Source of the DNA: Chth-196 sp044376515
Lineage (GTDB): Bacteria > Verrucomicrobiota > Verrucomicrobiia > Chthoniobacterales > Chthoniobacteraceae
DNA length: 20,578 bases
Assembly: GCA_044376515.1 (NCBI GenBank)
Contig: JBILKV010000069.1
Span: 1-20,578, forward strand
Direction of reading: 5' to 3'
Part shown: positions 1 through 7,131 of the stretch, in pieces
How the letters are laid out: the number at the start of each line of letters is the position of its first letter
Position numbering within the stretch: the first letter of the stretch is position 1
Notes under the pieces: generated by a model
Told to the model about the DNA's origin: nothing
Database searches by the model: none
Seen by the model: only the letters and a program-made list of their open reading frames with translations
Program-made: the position numbers and the translations under genes

Positions 1-983
1 TCATCGAAGAATGCGACCGCTCGAAGCCATGGTTTGCCTATCTTGCCTTTACCGCGCCGCATTGGCCGCTGCAGGCGCATGAGAGCGATGTAGCAAAGTA
101 CGCGGAAACCTATCGTGCTGGCCCCGAGGCCATCCGCCAGCGTCGTTTCGAGCGTTTGAAGCAAATTGGCCTCGTTCCCGACTCCGCGCGTTTGCCGAAA
201 CTCGACGCCGAAATCACCGACGAAGCCAAACATGCCAAACAGGAACGCGACGAGCAATGGATGCGACAATACGCGGCAATGATCGACCGCGTGGACCAAA
301 ACCTCGCCCGCATCGTCGAGACGCTGCGCCAACGCGGCCAGTTTGATAATACGCTGATCCTCTTCATCAGCGACAACGGCTCCGACGAGGTGCGCGGCCC
401 GCTCTGGGGCCGGGTCAGCAACACGCCCTTCCGCAAGTTCAAGGTCTGGGTGCATGACGGAGGCATCGCCTCCCCCTTCATCGCACATTGGCCCGCAGGC
501 ATCCCAACTTCGCAGCGCGGCAAGATCGTGACCGGCCCGGCGCACATCATGGACGTGTTTCCAACCTGCCTCGCCGCCGCCTCGGCCAAACATCCCCCCA
601 CCTTTGCTGGTCACCCAGTGCAACCGCTCGAGGGCATGAGCCTCCTGCCCGCCCTGCGCGGCGAAGTCGCCACGCTACCGATGGATCGCCCGCTCTTCTG
701 GGAACGCATGGGCAACGAGGCGGTGCGCCAAGGCCACTGGAAGCTGGTCCGCGGCTACGGCCCGGCATCAGCCAACGGCGGCAGCGCCCCCAATGGCGAG
801 CGCACCGGAAAGTGGGAGCTTTACGACACCTCCACCGACCCGGGCGAAACCCGTGACCTCGCCGCGCAGCAATCAGAAAAGGTGATCGCACTCGCCTCTC
901 AGCACGATACTTGGACCAAACGCGTCGGCGTGGTGCCGCGTGAGCAGATCGTGAAACACATGCCACCCAACAAGAAGAAGTAG
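1..983 (+). CDS. Sulfatase (arylsulfatase/formylglycine family), 5' end outside the window
   Basis: Hydrolyses sulfate esters, probably on a sulfated glycan; family members are usually exported. The frame is open from base 3, giving 326 visible residues ending at TAG 981-983. The segment FTAPHWPLQ near fragment residue 16 carries the conserved His of sulfatases. ISDNG near residues 122-126 supplies the metal-binding Asp-Asn pair, followed by the usual DGGI...PFIAHWP stretch. The C-terminal part has the family signature GHWKLV...WELYDTSTDPGETRDLA. The N-terminal third, with the formylglycine motif CxPxR, lies upstream of the window, so activity cannot be judged. Full-length relatives are about 480-600 residues. 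A TTG at 156 is internal and not a start. It lies just upstream of a decayed Gfo/Idh gene and a sugar isomerase, a common PVC sugar-catabolic grouping. The exact substrate is unknown. Confidence 0.93.
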   Translation, partial: IEECDRSKPWFAYLAFTAPHWPLQAHESDVAKYAETYRAGPEAIRQRRFERLKQIGLVPDSARLPKLDAEITDEAKHAKQERDEQWMRQYAAMIDRVDQNLARIVETLRQRGQFDNTLILFISDNGSDEVRGPLWGRVSNTPFRKFKVWVHDGGIASPFIAHWPAGIPTSQRGKIVTGPAHIMDVFPTCLAAASAKHPPTFAGHPVQPLEGMSLLPALRGEVATLPMDRPLFWERMGNEAVRQGHWKLVRGYGPASANGGSAPNGERTGKWELYDTSTDPGETRDLAAQQSEKVIALASQHDTWTKRVGVVPREQIVKHMPPNKKK

Positions 984-986
984 ACC

Positions 987-1631
987 AGGAACCGCCGCTC
1001 CCTCCTCCCCACCTCCACGCTTGCCACAACAGGGGTAATCAATGCCACATCCTACTGCCAAATCGCCGGCACGTATGAACGTACCCGTATTGGCACCACC
1101 GGTCATCGCGTCTCCGAGTTTCAACAACGCCGTGCAGTTCCGCGAATGCGCCGCCAGTGCCGGAGCCAGCAGCATGGCGCGCTCTCCTTCATGGGCATCA
1201 AGGGCTCGATTGTGCCCGGCCGCGAGGGTTTTGCAATCCTGCCCGACATGAAGATCGATCCTGTGAACGCCCTCGCGCAGGCCCTCGGCGGATATCCCGT
1301 CTGCAGCCCGCAGCCCGCGCCGGAGCCTAAGAGCACTTTCTGGTGCGAAAAGGCCGAAGACAAGGTTCGCGATCGGAAAGAGATGTATGGCGTGCACGCG
1401 AAGAACTTCCGGGACTGCCTAAAGCTGCAAAAACCCCCTGCCTCAGAATTCAACAACCGCCACTGGGTCAGCACCGAACGCCCCATGGCGAACAGCAGCG
1501 CCCGGACCGACCGCGAGGGGATGTGGGACTCCACCACGAAGGCTATCCACGGCGACAAAGAAGCCAGCGCGATGCTTCAGCGTCCGTACCGGGTGCCTTG
1601 GGATGCGGAACTCAAAGCCGCGCTCGCATGA
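987..1631 (+). pseudogene. Decayed Gfo/Idh/MocA-family oxidoreductase (start lost, middle deleted)
   Basis: The frame from 984 to TGA 1629-1631 is open throughout and reads like both ends of a Gfo/Idh dehydrogenase with the middle missing. The first codons, AGG AAC CGC CGC TCC, look like a Tat leader MNRRS whose ATG has become AGG. A leader-like TSTLATTGVINA stretch and YERTRIGTTGH follow, where intact relatives have ERIRIG and a glycine-rich NAD-binding loop; here the loop is degraded. At about 1180 the frame jumps to the C-terminal half: GALSFMGIKGSIV, then HAKNFRDCLK and a terminal RPYRVPWDAELKA, typical of the family. About 210 codons are visible against a usual 350-450, so roughly half, including the catalytic Lys region, is gone. 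Translation from ATG 1146 or 1191 would give only a C-terminal fragment. Its stop overlaps the next gene's ATG, a leftover of operon coupling. Confidence 0.75.
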
Positions 1632-2647
1632 ACCGCCGCCAGTTCATCGGCACGTTGGCCGCCCTCGGGACCGCGCACTCCATCCTCGCAGCAGCAGGCG
1701 CGAAGAGAAGTCGACTCGGCATCTGCACCTTCTCCTGTCATCAGCGGTGGAAGCTCACGAGGCCGCTCAATGCCGCGGAATTCTACCGATACGCCCGTGA
1801 ACTCGGCGCGGAGGGAGTGCAATCGCCGCTGCGGGGCTGCGAGCCGAAAACGATTCGCGACCTTGTCGAGCAATCTGGTGGCTACTACGAGGGCGAGCTA
1901 CGCTTGCCGACATCAGAGACCGATTTGGCGGCTTTCGAAACCGGTGTGCTTCAAACACGCGAAGCAGGCGCCACGGTGGCACGGGCCGTATTCACCAACG
2001 GACGACGCTACGAGACGTTTCGGAGTCTTGGGGCTTTCCAGGCCTTTCACGAGCATGCCAAACGCACACTGGCGCTCATTGAACCGGTCTTGCGGAAACA
2101 TGCACTCAAACTCGCCATCGAGAATCACAAGGATCACACCTCTGAGGAACTCGTCGCCATGATGAAGGCCATCAGCAGCGAGTGGATCGGAGTCCAGGTG
2201 GACACGGGAAACAACCTCGCACTGCTGGAGGAGTCGCAAGGTGTCATCGAAGCGCTGGCGCCCTTTGCGCTGAGCGTGCATCTCAAAGACATGGCCATGC
2301 AGGCGTCCGAGGACGGCTTCCTGCTCAGCGAAGTGCCCCTTGGCACCGGCTTTCTCGACCTACCGCGCATGATCGCCACCCTGCGCCACGCCAATCCCGG
2401 GATCGTTATCAACCTCGAAATGGCCACGCGTGATCCTTTGCGCATCCCGTGCCTTGGTGACGCGTACTTTGCCACCTTCCCGGAACGCAAGGCCGCACTC
2501 CTCAGCACCGCGCTGCAACGGGTGAAACAAAACCCGCCCAAAGTTCCCGTGCCCGTCGTCAGCGGCAAACCGACCGAGCAAATCCTCGCCGAAGAAGAAC
2601 AGCACAACCGCCACGGCCTTGGCTGGATGAGCAAGAACCAGCGCTAG
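1628..2647 (+). CDS. Sugar phosphate isomerase/epimerase-like protein (xylose isomerase-like TIM barrel) with Tat leader
   Basis: 339 residues. The N-terminus MNRRQFIGTLAALG...AAAGA is a twin-arginine signal, so the protein is probably exported. The rest is an AP-endonuclease-2/xylose-isomerase-like TIM barrel. The expected metal ligands are visible: E165 in LAIENHKD, D192 in VQVDTGN, H218 in SVHLKD and E264 in INLEMA. Such proteins isomerise or epimerise sugars or keto-sugar derivatives using a divalent metal; the substrate cannot be read from sequence. I chose ATG 1628 because it starts the Tat leader and overlaps the preceding stop as ATGA. The frame extends upstream to 1343 without a stop, but that stretch is antiphase to the Gfo/Idh relic and is not real. 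In related clusters this family partners Gfo/Idh dehydrogenases, and here the partner is broken. Confidence 0.88.
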   Translation: MNRRQFIGTLAALGTAHSILAAAGAKRSRLGICTFSCHQRWKLTRPLNAAEFYRYARELGAEGVQSPLRGCEPKTIRDLVEQSGGYYEGELRLPTSETDLAAFETGVLQTREAGATVARAVFTNGRRYETFRSLGAFQAFHEHAKRTLALIEPVLRKHALKLAIENHKDHTSEELVAMMKAISSEWIGVQVDTGNNLALLEESQGVIEALAPFALSVHLKDMAMQASEDGFLLSEVPLGTGFLDLPRMIATLRHANPGIVINLEMATRDPLRIPCLGDAYFATFPERKAALLSTALQRVKQNPPKVPVPVVSGKPTEQILAEEEQHNRHGLGWMSKNQR

Positions 2648-2917
2648 CACTTGAACCGCAGGCTGCTGGCTTTTAACTGTTTGCAATTAGACCAACCCGC
2701 TTATGCAGCGCACCCGCCTTGCTGTCTCCTCCTTTCTCATCCGCTGGGTTTACTCCGTATCGTCCACCATCCAGCCTTCCCTGAATCAGCACTGCATGAA
2801 CCGCCATTACGGCGAAATAAAGAACGGCGATCTCGATTTGTCGGTGGCACCGGTAACTTCTGGGTATGCATCCGGCCAAGGACACCCGCTTCGGTGTACC
2901 TGGCGTCTGACATTCTG

Positions 2918-2937
2918 ACCGGATGATCCGGTTTTTT
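2918..2937 (+). terminator. Intrinsic (Rho-independent) terminator
   Basis: A perfect 6-bp stem, ACCGGA (2918-2923) and TCCGGT (2927-2932), closes a TGA triloop and runs straight into a T tract (2932-2937). This is the best terminator shape in the window. It lies 270 bases after the isomerase stop and would end the sulfatase-isomerase transcript. Confidence 0.65.
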
Positions 2938-3182
2938 CCCCGAGCGCAAACCCGGGTCCGAGGCCATCAGTCCCCCCTCAGCGTTCCGGCCTTTTCCAAC
3001 CGGGGTTGCTCGGCGGCACTTTCGGTGCAAAGCCGCGCCCGAAACCGGTGCCCTTCTTGGAGTGCTTGCCAGTGAATTTTCGGATGAGGCCCGCAGCATT
3101 GAGAACGCGGGAGGATGTGGTGGGGATCACTGCCAGAACATCCCGGTCGAATTTCAGTCGAGCATCCCTCTCCCGCCCCAAT

Positions 3183-3197
3183 CCTCCGGGCCGGAGG
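3183..3197 (-). terminator. GC-rich palindrome just after the GH9 stop, possible weak terminator
   Basis: CCTCCGG (3183-3189) and CCGGAGG (3191-3197) form a perfect inverted repeat ten bases beyond the GH9 stop codon on the minus strand. No T tract follows in either direction, so it is at best a Rho-assisted or RNA-stabilising hairpin. Confidence 0.25.
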
Positions 3198-3206
3198 GGC
3201 CCGCGT

Positions 3207-5948
3207 TTACGGCTGCGAGTAATATGGCAACTCTGAAAGGCTCTTTCGGGGAGTCCGGTTGAGCAGATCTTGCGTAGCTTTCCACCCTTCGCCGGTGAGC
3301 ACTGCGAAGCAAAACGCGAGTGGGCTGATCGTTTCGCCCACCGTAAACTCGTTCTGCTCGACTACGGCAGCGGGATGCGTGGTATGTCTGCGGAATACCG
3401 GCCAGTTTTTCCAAATCACATCTCGCACCGGCTTTCCAGCTTCACGCACCCAATCCCCTGATTTTTCGGCCTCATCCAATTTTTGCTGAAGTCGCACACG
3501 GTCCAGTCTGTCGGGGATCAAAGCGAGCGCGACGGGTTTGAAAAAAGAACGGACACTCGCGTGCCCGGAGTCAGCAAGCAGGAAAGAGGTCATCGGCACT
3601 CCAAAGGTATAAAAGTAAGGAGCGATGCCAGGGGTCGGCTCAGCGACGCCGTCCGATTGGGAGTGGATGTGCTGGAAAACCACCGGAAATACGGATCCAA
3701 CACCCGATATGAGCGTGGTCCCCTGTGGATTGCAGCCTAGGAAAAAACTGGCGCCAGACACGAGGGCGTCTCTGTGTCGGGGCGCGCCTGTGAGCGAAGC
3801 GACGATTCCCAAGAGCCGCAGTTTTGAGTGAAAGTTCCCCCACGCGAGGGTGTGAAACCATCCGTCCTTTGGACTCAGCCACAGCATCCGGTAGGCACTG
3901 TCCTCTTGAGAAGCAATGAGGGCATCGGCCTGTCGCACGAGCGTCTCGAGAATGTTCCGGTGAGCGGGAACTTCATCGGCCGCTTTGTTCCAGAGCGGGA
4001 GGAGCCGGCATGGGTTTATGCGACTCGCAAGACGTGGAAAATCGGCCGCGACTGCCGATTTCACCCATGCCTCTTTGTAGTCGGCACGGCCCGTCGCTTG
4101 GAAAAGGTGGAGCGCTGCAAAGGAGCGTTCGATGGCAGCGTTGTCATCCGGTCTCGTGTTTGGATCCTCATCGAACTGAATGGTTTGCCCCTTCAGGTTT
4201 GAATCGCGGCCACCTTCGACGATCTGCATCCGCCAGTTCTTGATGGTGTGCTTTTCCTGATCCGCCCATTCGAACGCGCGGGCGGCCGACTGAATCAGCA
4301 TTCCTGCACGTTCTGGATCATAGGATTTCAAAAGACGCGCGGCCCATGCCGCAGCTGCCGCGTAGGCAAAAGACCCGGTTCTGTCGGGGAGAGAGACAAA
4401 CATGGGCAGCGGATCCCTCGAGATGGATGCGGCCAGGGTCGCTGCCGTCGCAGGATGAGATTTCTGCTCGATCCAACTACTCACGCCTCCGGCCGGGTTC
4501 TGCGTGCGTGTCCAAACTTCGAGGCCCCAGAGTGCTTCATCCAAAATGTCCGGAATGCCGTTGCCAGATTCAGGAATGTTTAATTGGCTATCGGTCAGAC
4601 CTTTTGGATTGGCCTCAAGGGCTGCGAGAAGGTCCCACAGCACATTGTAGTGGTGTATTCTCCGGTCAAAGTCTGCGGCGTCATGCCACCCTCCTCGAAC
4701 GCCTGGTAAGGGAGGCGCGGTCTCGTCACAATTGCCAACAAGCGTGAAGGCGGAAAGAGAGAGGGCATTACCCGACTCGTCCCGGAAGCCAAACCGAGCA
4801 TCGCCCTTCCGGTACGCATTCCGATACCACCCTTCGGTTTCCGGCGGGAAACGTCCCGGGAGCGTTTTGGTGTGACAGGCGTCGCGTTCCCAGGCGGAAA
4901 AAGGTTTTGTTAACGCCATGCCGCATCGCTGGGTAAAGAGCCCTTTCATGGTGGCGAAGTAGGCTTCCCCGAAGACATTTGGCCCCACACGGAACGGCCA
5001 GGACCGCCCGAGACCCGGAATCTGAATACAGAAATCGCCAGCAATGGTGAGCTTGCTCAAGTCCATCTCGTAGACATCCTCGCCCGTTGCATTACTCCCC
5101 CCTTCGCGTGCGATTTCCTGTTGGTCAAACCGGCGCCTCAGAGCGACGGTTCCTTCCAAGACAGGCGTGCCGGTGGCGCGGCCCTCATTCCATTTTTCGC
5201 CGCGCAGATAACGACGCACAAAAAATGGTTTTCCTTCGTAAGCGGACAAGTCGAGGGGACCGATCCCGGGAAGCCACATTCCGAGGTATGCGCGGTTGGC
5301 CGGGTCACCGGGGCGGTATCCGACCTGATTGACTTTGAGGCTCCAACAAACGGTTGCATCTTCGTCAAAGGACAGTGTTCCCGTGCACCGATCGCCTCCC
5401 CTGACACTCAGCACTGCGCCATTCTTGAGAGGACGCGGCATCTTGAGATAGACCATATCGGCGATCCGACTCCCTGGCGTCGCCTCCAATGCGGGGGCGT
5501 CCGAGGCTCGCTCCGCCGGCATCCCGTCTACCGAATGCGCCCACACGGTGACATCCCGGGGTTCTTCACCGTTGAGCCTCCAAAAAGCGGCTCGGTTGAT
5601 GTCCGCAAAAATCTCACGGTGAAGGGTGTTTTGCACCTGAAGCGTCCGGTAATGCAGTGACTTTTCGAGATACCACCCCTTTTTCCCTTCAGAGATGAGC
5701 TTTGCGTGGTCTGCGCGGTCCTTCTCCAAAGCGCCTGAGAACATCGTGTCTCGGTGTTGCAGGATCTCGTCAGTGGGGTCGAGCACACCACAGACCCAGT
5801 CAGCGGAGAGCACCCGAAGCTCACGCAGCAGCGGCTCGGGTGCGCCAAGCGCGGACGCAAAGGCGGGAAGCACTCCCGCCAACAAAAAGAGGCTCCTCGC
5901 AGTTGAGAGGAACGTGACCGAAGTGTCCCGAGACTTTTCGCGGTTCAT
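3207..5948 (-). CDS. Glycoside hydrolase family 9 enzyme with N-terminal Ig-like domain, secreted
   Basis: 913 residues. Predicted to cleave beta-1,4-glucan-type or related glycosidic bonds by inversion, outside the cytoplasm. The N-terminus has a basic start, then a hydrophobic run SLFLLAGVLPAFASALGA, a likely Sec signal. Residues 40-200 form an extra domain I do not recognise. About 204-325 is a CelD_N-type Ig-like domain, beginning LKVNQVGYRPGDPANRAY and ending SWPFRVGPNVF. About 329-890 is the GH9 catalytic domain. It contains QRCG, the catalytic-base motif GGWHDAADF (D423, D426), NIPESGNGIPDILDEA (457-472), FAYAAAAAWA (527-536), LGCNPQGTTLISGVG (737-751), and near the end QNEFTVGE with E867 as the likely general acid. 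I chose ATG 5948 because the in-frame extension to 6101 overlaps the preceding gene and spoils the signal. It follows the alpha/beta hydrolase by 22 bases and is surely co-transcribed. The exact glycan is unknown. Confidence 0.9.
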   Translation of the reverse strand: MNREKSRDTSVTFLSTARSLFLLAGVLPAFASALGAPEPLLRELRVLSADWVCGVLDPTDEILQHRDTMFSGALEKDRADHAKLISEGKKGWYLEKSLHYRTLQVQNTLHREIFADINRAAFWRLNGEEPRDVTVWAHSVDGMPAERASDAPALEATPGSRIADMVYLKMPRPLKNGAVLSVRGGDRCTGTLSFDEDATVCWSLKVNQVGYRPGDPANRAYLGMWLPGIGPLDLSAYEGKPFFVRRYLRGEKWNEGRATGTPVLEGTVALRRRFDQQEIAREGGSNATGEDVYEMDLSKLTIAGDFCIQIPGLGRSWPFRVGPNVFGEAYFATMKGLFTQRCGMALTKPFSAWERDACHTKTLPGRFPPETEGWYRNAYRKGDARFGFRDESGNALSLSAFTLVGNCDETAPPLPGVRGGWHDAADFDRRIHHYNVLWDLLAALEANPKGLTDSQLNIPESGNGIPDILDEALWGLEVWTRTQNPAGGVSSWIEQKSHPATAATLAASISRDPLPMFVSLPDRTGSFAYAAAAAWAARLLKSYDPERAGMLIQSAARAFEWADQEKHTIKNWRMQIVEGGRDSNLKGQTIQFDEDPNTRPDDNAAIERSFAALHLFQATGRADYKEAWVKSAVAADFPRLASRINPCRLLPLWNKAADEVPAHRNILETLVRQADALIASQEDSAYRMLWLSPKDGWFHTLAWGNFHSKLRLLGIVASLTGAPRHRDALVSGASFFLGCNPQGTTLISGVGSVFPVVFQHIHSQSDGVAEPTPGIAPYFYTFGVPMTSFLLADSGHASVRSFFKPVALALIPDRLDRVRLQQKLDEAEKSGDWVREAGKPVRDVIWKNWPVFRRHTTHPAAVVEQNEFTVGETISPLAFCFAVLTGEGWKATQDLLNRTPRKSLSELPYYSQP

Positions 5949-5970
5949 ATGGGGTTGGTGGTTTTTCCGG

Positions 5971-6795
5971 TCAGTTGCTCTTTCTCTGGGAAAACAACCA
6001 GACATACAAATCCGTCTCGGCGTAGGCTTTGTCCCAACTGTTGTGGCCGACGCCGGCATATTCGGTGTACTTGGCACTGCCTCCCGCCAACTGGATGGCA
6101 TGGATCATGTCGCGCGACCGGGAGACGGGGACTGCTTTGTCGAGGTCACCGTGGAAACTCCAAATGGGGATCCGGACAAGACGGGAAGCCAACAAATCAT
6201 CTCCCCCGCCACACACTGGAACGGCTGCTGCAAATCGTTCAGGCCATCTTGTTGCGGCATCCCATGTGCCGTACCCCCCCATTGAGATCCCTGTCAGATA
6301 GATCCGTTTTGGATCGACCGCCACGGTATCCACCAGTTGTTCCACGGCTTTCATCGCCAACGAGAGACTGACCGACGGCTGCTCTGGAAGTGGGCTTTTG
6401 GGAAGGGCCCAATCCACGTCAGACCACTTCTGGCCCTTTGGACACTGGGGAACCAAAATGAAGGAGGGGTGTTCCGCTTGAACTTCCGGTGCTGAAAACC
6501 GGGCGAGCCCGTGGCGCAACTGGGCTTCGTTATCGTCGCCTCGCTCACCGGCGCCGTGCAGGAAAACAACCAAAGGATACTTTTGGTTCTTGTCGATGAC
6601 CCGGGGTCGAAAAAGGCGATAGGGAATCGAATTGGCCCCATCACTGACAGTCGCCCTCTCGAACTCCAGAATGTTTGCCGGAGGCGCGGCGCGGAGAGGC
6701 AGAACAACCGCGACAAGCAGGACGGCTGTCCTCCCGGACGAAAGCAGAGGGGGAGGGTTGAAAAAACGACACAGGAGGGGGGCTACCTTTTTCAC
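5971..6795 (-). CDS. Secreted alpha/beta hydrolase, predicted esterase/peptidase (COG4099-like)
   Basis: 274 residues from a GTG at 6795. The domain resembles the 'predicted peptidase'/esterase family related to phospholipase/carboxylesterase and CE1-like enzymes. It shows PYRLFRPRVIDKNQKYPLVV, the oxyanion segment FLHGAGERGDDN (78-89), PQCPKGQKW, the nucleophile elbow GISMGGYGTW with S171, an acid in HGDLDKAVPV (likely D219) and the catalytic H251 in GVGHNSWDKAY. A likely role is removing acyl or feruloyl-type esters from plant or algal polysaccharide so that the downstream GH9 enzyme can act; this is inferred from the 22-base spacing. The start is uncertain. No ATG precedes the domain in a useful place, and GTG 6795 gives a basic N-terminus and the hydrophobic run TAVLLVAVVLPLRAA, a plausible signal peptide. 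The open frame runs on upstream to 7110 without similarity. Confidence 0.82.
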   Translation of the reverse strand: MKKVAPLLCRFFNPPPLLSSGRTAVLLVAVVLPLRAAPPANILEFERATVSDGANSIPYRLFRPRVIDKNQKYPLVVFLHGAGERGDDNEAQLRHGLARFSAPEVQAEHPSFILVPQCPKGQKWSDVDWALPKSPLPEQPSVSLSLAMKAVEQLVDTVAVDPKRIYLTGISMGGYGTWDAATRWPERFAAAVPVCGGGDDLLASRLVRIPIWSFHGDLDKAVPVSRSRDMIHAIQLAGGSAKYTEYAGVGHNSWDKAYAETDLYVWLFSQRKSN

Positions 6796-7131
6796 GGGGC
6801 CTAGATAAGGCCGCAGCGAAGCATCGGCAATCACCTTACTTCTTCGTCGATTCAAATTCCGCTGCAGAGAAACGAAAAAGAAGGACAGAGAGTGGCAATT
6901 TGTGGGCTGGGAAACAAGCGGGCCGGGCCACCCCGAGGGAGACTTTGTGCTTTTGCACCGGTTCGCCTGCCCGTTTCCACCACGCGGAAGGAGACGCGTA
7001 ACTTTAGCGTGCCCCGCGACGACACGGCGCTCGCTGGCAGCGAGCACACGATGAAAAGGAAAACCAACGTCCTCGGCTGGATACAAACGTTCTGGAGGCC
7101 GTGCAACCACCGTGAGAACGGCAGGGCGGGC
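6796..7131. other. 336-base gap between the NHL protein and the hydrolase
   Basis: No gene is supported here. The hydrolase frame stays open through the gap but the translation is compositionally unlike a protein. A perfect 7-bp hairpin lies at 7029-7045, 87 bases after the NHL stop. The remainder probably contains the promoter of the hydrolase-GH9 pair, but I cannot place convincing -35/-10 boxes. Confidence 0.4.
7029..7045 (-). terminator. Perfect 7-bp hairpin downstream of the NHL gene
   Basis: GCTCGCT (7029-7035) and AGCGAGC (7039-7045) flank the triloop GGC. It is GC-rich and perfect, but has no T run on either strand. It could be a non-canonical terminator or a 3'-end stabiliser for the transcript ending at 7132. 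Confidence 0.3.

Larger units (their letters stand above)
2648..3206. other. Intergenic stretch between convergent genes; no convincing gene
   Basis: 559 bases between the isomerase stop (plus strand) and the GH9 stop (minus strand). Short open frames exist on both strands but none shows a family signature or a good start. A minus-strand TTG frame at 3181-2978 is Lys/Arg-rich and protein-like in composition, and sits just beyond the GH9 stop, but its start is weak. A plus-strand TTG at 2651 begins with codons resembling a Tat leader and then degenerates. The clear elements are the terminator at 2918-2937 and a GC-rich palindrome at 3183-3197. The region may hold eroded coding sequence. Confidence 0.5.

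Noticed and set aside
1343..1627. Upstream extension of the isomerase-like protein to 434 residues
   Set aside because: This stretch overlaps the Gfo/Idh relic in another frame, is Arg/Pro-rich, and the Tat leader starts cleanly at ATG 1628.
5949..6101. N-terminal extension of the GH9 protein by 51 residues
   Set aside because: It lies inside the end of the hydrolase gene and would bury the signal peptide; ATG 5948 is the natural start.
6796..7110. N-terminal extension of the alpha/beta hydrolase
   Set aside because: Open only by composition; no family similarity, and it would place the signal peptide far inside the protein.
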